From assembly GCA_902613275.1 (NCBI GenBank), contig CACMGM010000010.1:1-25008 (forward strand): a stretch of DNA of 25,008 bases, in the 5' to 3' direction. The DNA is from an uncultured Alphaproteobacteria bacterium (lineage in GTDB: Bacteria > Pseudomonadota > Alphaproteobacteria > HIMB59 > GCA-002718135). The notes beneath the pieces are model-generated. The model made no database searches. It was given only the letters and a program-made list of their open reading frames with translations, and had not been told where the DNA came from. The translations under genes were made by a program, and so were the position numbers. Positions 22,692-25,008 of the stretch are shown here, in pieces (position 1 is the first letter of the stretch; every line of letters starts with the position of its first letter).

Positions 22692-23699
22692 CTAACTTAT
22701 TTCAGGTAAATCGATCAAATGGCAGGATGCATAATGTTCATTACCATTTGTAGAATATTTTTTTAATGTTGGTACTTCAGTTTTACATATATCTTTTGCT
22801 TTAGGGCAACGAGGATGAAAAGGACAACCCTTAGGTGGATTCACTGGACTTGGTACATCTCCTTCTAAAACAATTCTCTTAGTTTTCTTATCAAGGTCTG
22901 CGACTGGTATTGCTGATATTAAAGCTTCAGAGTAGGGATGAAGAGTATTTTTATAAAGATCTTCAGAATCACAAAGTTCAACAATTCTACCTAAATACAT
23001 TACTGCAATTCTATCACATAAATATTCAGTCACACTTAGATCGTGCGTAATAAATAGATAAGTTAAATTATTATCTTTTTTTAGCTGCATTAATAATTGT
23101 AAAACTTGAGCCTGAATTGAAACATCTAATGCACTGACGGCCTCATCACATACAATCAATTCAGGATCTAAACACAAAGCTCTTACAATTCCAATTCGTT
23201 GTCTTTGACCTCCCGAAAACTCATGAGGATATCGATCCATATATTCTCTACGCATATTTACTGCTTCTAATAGATCACCTATTATTTTTCTTCTTTCTTC
23301 TTTTGAATTAACTCCAAATTTTTTTAAAGGATCTTGAAGAGATCCAAAAATAGTAAAAGAAGGATTGAGAGAGGAATGTGGATCTTGAAAGACAATCTGA
23401 AGTTTTTTTCGAAAAGGATCCATATCCTTTTTCTCTAAAGATGTTAATTCTGTTTCATCTTCTTCTTTTGAAACATATGTAACTTCACCATTTGTAGGTT
23501 CAACCAATCTTAAGATTGCTTTACCGAGAGTAGTTTTACCACAACCACTTTCTCCAGCCAGACCTAACACTTCACCGCGATAAATATCTAAATCAACACC
23601 ATCAACCGCCATTACATGTCCGACTGTTCGATTAAAGACGCCTGCTTTTACGGGAAAGTAGACTTTAACGTCGCGTAATTTAAGAATCTCTTTTTTCAT
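22692..23699 (-). CDS. ABC transporter ATPase, dipeptide/oligopeptide (DppF/OppF) type
   Basis: ATPase subunit of a PepT-type importer, 335 residues from the ATG at 23699; a TTG at 23711 is an alternative. Walker A GESGCGKTT (49-57), Q-loop VFQDPHSSLNP (103-113), signature FSGGQRQR (161-168), Walker B LIVCDEAVS (181-189), H-loop ITHDLS, and the C-terminal oligopeptide-transporter domain with GCPFHPRCP and a later Cys. It starts about 20 bases inside the end of the preceding ATPase gene and is followed two bases later by nanA. The gene order suggests that the importer carries a sialic-acid-like substrate and not peptides, as known for the SatABCD-type transporter of Haemophilus ducreyi. This is an inference from context. 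Confidence 0.93.
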   Translation of the reverse strand: MKKEILKLRDVKVYFPVKAGVFNRTVGHVMAVDGVDLDIYRGEVLGLAGESGCGKTTLGKAILRLVEPTNGEVTYVSKEEDETELTSLEKKDMDPFRKKLQIVFQDPHSSLNPSFTIFGSLQDPLKKFGVNSKEERRKIIGDLLEAVNMRREYMDRYPHEFSGGQRQRIGIVRALCLDPELIVCDEAVSALDVSIQAQVLQLLMQLKKDNNLTYLFITHDLSVTEYLCDRIAVMYLGRIVELCDSEDLYKNTLHPYSEALISAIPVADLDKKTKRIVLEGDVPSPVNPPKGCPFHPRCPKAKDICKTEVPTLKKYSTNGNEHYASCHLIDLPEIS

Positions 23700-24708
23700 T
23701 ATACTTTTCAAAAAATTGTTCGTACTTATGACATCTTATTTCATGAGTTTTATTTATTTGTGTAATTTCAGGCATCACATCACAACTTTCTGTTTGCCAA
23801 TTACAACGTGGTGCAAACTGGCATCCAATAGGCCTATTATATGGATCAGGTGTTGACCCTTTTATAGGATTTATATCTTGATTTTTTCCTCTACCAAGAA
23901 CTGGAACAGATTCTAATAATGCTTTTGTATAGGGGTGTGTAGGTCGTCTTAAAACATCATCGGCAGTACCTGCTTCGACAATATTTCCCATATACATAAC
24001 CGCAACATTGTCCGCTAATTCAGCAACAACACCCATATCATGGGTAATGAGAATGATTGCAGTATCATTTTCCTCTTTAAGTTTTTCCATCAATTCAAAT
24101 ATTTGAGCTTGAATTGTAACATCTAAAGCTGTTGTAGGTTCATCGGCAATTAATATTTTTGGATTACATGCCATCGCCATTGCAATCATAGCTCTTTGTC
24201 TCATACCACCAGAATAACTATGCGGGTATTCATCTACTCTCTTTTCAGGTAAAGGAATCCCCATATCATTCAAAAGAGAAATACTTTTTTCTCTTATTTC
24301 TTTTCGATTAAGGTTAGTGTGATATTTTAAATTTTCACTTATTTGAAAACCAACCGTATAAACTGGATTTAACGCAGTCATTGGATCTTGAAAAATCATT
24401 GCGATATCAGAACCTCTAATATTTCTCATTTCTTTTCCATTCTTTTCTAACTTTTCAATATTGATGGTTTTATCATCCTTTCGAAAAATAATTTCACCTT
24501 CTTCAATTCTTGATAAAGTTGGAAGAAGTTGCATAATAGTTGCTGCAGTCACACTTTTCCCGCATCCACTTTCGCCGACAATACAAAGTGTTTTACCTTT
24601 TTCAACATCAAAGGAAACGCCGTTCACTGCTTTATTACATCTATTATTAGTGTAGAAAAATGTTTTGAGATTTTTAACTGAGAGAGCTATATTATTTTTA
24701 TCTGTCAT
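23680..24708 (-). CDS. ABC transporter ATPase, dipeptide/oligopeptide (DppD/OppD) type
   Basis: ATPase of 342 residues pairing with the DppF/OppF-type subunit. Walker A GESGCGKS (45-52), Q-loop IFQDPMTALNP (105-115), signature YSGGMRQRA (165-173), Walker B ILIADEPTT (185-193), H-loop ITHDMG, and the C-terminal domain with Cys-containing GCQFAPRCNW. Standard length and complete. Its ATG lies one base after the permease stop on the same strand, and its end overlaps the second ATPase. Acts at the inner membrane with the permease subunits. Confidence 0.94.
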   Translation of the reverse strand: MTDKNNIALSVKNLKTFFYTNNRCNKAVNGVSFDVEKGKTLCIVGESGCGKSVTAATIMQLLPTLSRIEEGEIIFRKDDKTINIEKLEKNGKEMRNIRGSDIAMIFQDPMTALNPVYTVGFQISENLKYHTNLNRKEIREKSISLLNDMGIPLPEKRVDEYPHSYSGGMRQRAMIAMAMACNPKILIADEPTTALDVTIQAQIFELMEKLKEENDTAIILITHDMGVVAELADNVAVMYMGNIVEAGTADDVLRRPTHPYTKALLESVPVLGRGKNQDINPIKGSTPDPYNRPIGCQFAPRCNWQTESCDVMPEITQINKTHEIRCHKYEQFFEKYNEKRDS

Positions 24709-24709
24709 A

Positions 24710-25008
24710 CTATCCTTGTTGTGATGGATCTGTTGAATCTCTCAGACCATCTCCTATAAAGTTAACACATAGTACAAATACTGAAATTACTAATCCAACC
24801 GGCCCCCACATCCACCAATAGTTTTGTAAAATTAAAATATCTTGAGCAACATTGAGTATATTTCCCCATGTTGGGATATTTAATGGAACTCCTAGTCCTA
24901 GGAAACTTAAACCAGCTTCTGTTAAAATAAACATAGCCGTCGAAAGAGTTATATTAACCATTATAGGACTTAAAGCATTTGGTAACATATGTTTGTAGCA
25001 AATGGTAA
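24710..25008 (-). CDS. ABC transporter permease, DppC/OppC type, N-terminally truncated by the window end
   Basis: C-terminal about 99 residues of a binding-protein-dependent permease. The frame is open to the last bases of the window, so the Met at 24988 is internal. The end reads through HMLPNALSPIMV, the typical cytoplasmic loop region before a hydrophobic segment, then EAGLSFLGLG, TWGNIL, a second hydrophobic span and FIGDGLRDSTDP, all hallmarks of the DppC/OppC C-terminus. The second permease (DppB type) and the substrate-binding protein are expected outside the window. It is upstream in the same transcription unit as the two ATPases and nanA-nanE-nanK. Confidence 0.93.
   Translation of the reverse strand, partial: TICYKHMLPNALSPIMVNITLSTAMFILTEAGLSFLGLGVPLNIPTWGNILNVAQDILILQNYWWMWGPVGLVISVFVLCVNFIGDGLRDSTDPSQQG

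Noticed and set aside
23700..23711. TTG start for the DppF-type ATPase
   Set aside because: An ATG four codons downstream is available and better supported by codon preference; both cannot be told apart by a ribosome binding site.

Overview
The window is AT-rich (roughly 30% G+C by eye) and extremely gene-dense. Its 27 protein-coding genes (two cut by the window ends) are packed into six alternating strand blocks. Genes within a block abut or overlap by 1 to 20 bases, convergent ends have 0 to 4 bases between them, and no gene-free stretch exceeds about 110 bases. I see no tRNA, rRNA, CRISPR, insertion sequence or recognisable DNA-binding regulator. Base composition, packing and gene content (PhyH dioxygenases, SDRs, MlrC-like M81 enzyme, PepT-type ABC importer, sialic acid catabolism) suggest a streamlined marine heterotroph, most likely an AT-rich alphaproteobacterium (SAR11/HIMB59/AEGEAN-169-like). 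That placement is inference; no phylogenetic marker is present.

Layout. Block A (1-4438, +): a truncated SDR, a Gfo/Idh/MocA oxidoreductase, a second SDR, an HpcH/HpaI aldolase and a fold-III PLP enzyme of the D-serine dehydratase/D-threonine aldolase type. It looks like an oxidise-then-cleave catabolic operon for a sugar, sugar acid or hydroxy amino acid. Block B (4439-5616, -): an SDR followed by a RidA imine/enamine deaminase. Block C (5687-8934, +): an N-acetylglucosamine-6-phosphate deacetylase-like enzyme, two small Cys-rich proteins that resemble each other, and an Asp-box (sialidase-fold) protein without a signal peptide. Block D (8939-13886, -): two tandem PanB-like proteins that lack the metal ligands of ketopantoate hydroxymethyltransferase, a PhyH-type dioxygenase, a second Asp-box protein and an MFS transporter. 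Block E (13983-18844, +): two tandem PhyH-type dioxygenases, a class IV (BCAT-like) aminotransferase, a DHDPS-family lyase and an M81/MlrC-like enzyme. Block F (18841-25008, -): in transcription order a truncated dipeptide-type ABC permease, two ABC ATPases, N-acetylneuraminate lyase (nanA), ManNAc-6-P epimerase (nanE), a ROK kinase (nanK-like) and a class III (GSA-aminomutase-like) aminotransferase.

How it fits together. Block F is the clearest pathway: uptake of a nonulosonic acid by a peptide/nickel-type ABC importer, cleavage by NanA to ManNAc (or an analogue) plus pyruvate, phosphorylation by NanK and epimerisation by NanE to GlcNAc-6-P. The NagA-like enzyme of block C could deacetylate that product, although nagB is not in the window. 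Blocks D and E diverge from one 96-bp intergenic region and share PhyH members, so they may form one pathway. Its chemistry (PanB-like aldol enzyme, 2-oxoglutarate dioxygenases, keto-acid/amino-acid transaminase, DHDPS-type lyase, amide-hydrolase-like M81) does not match a pathway I recognise and is the best candidate for something undescribed. A striking theme is paired paralogues: two PanB-like, three PhyH, two Asp-box proteins, two small Cys proteins, two DHDPS-family lyases and three SDRs.
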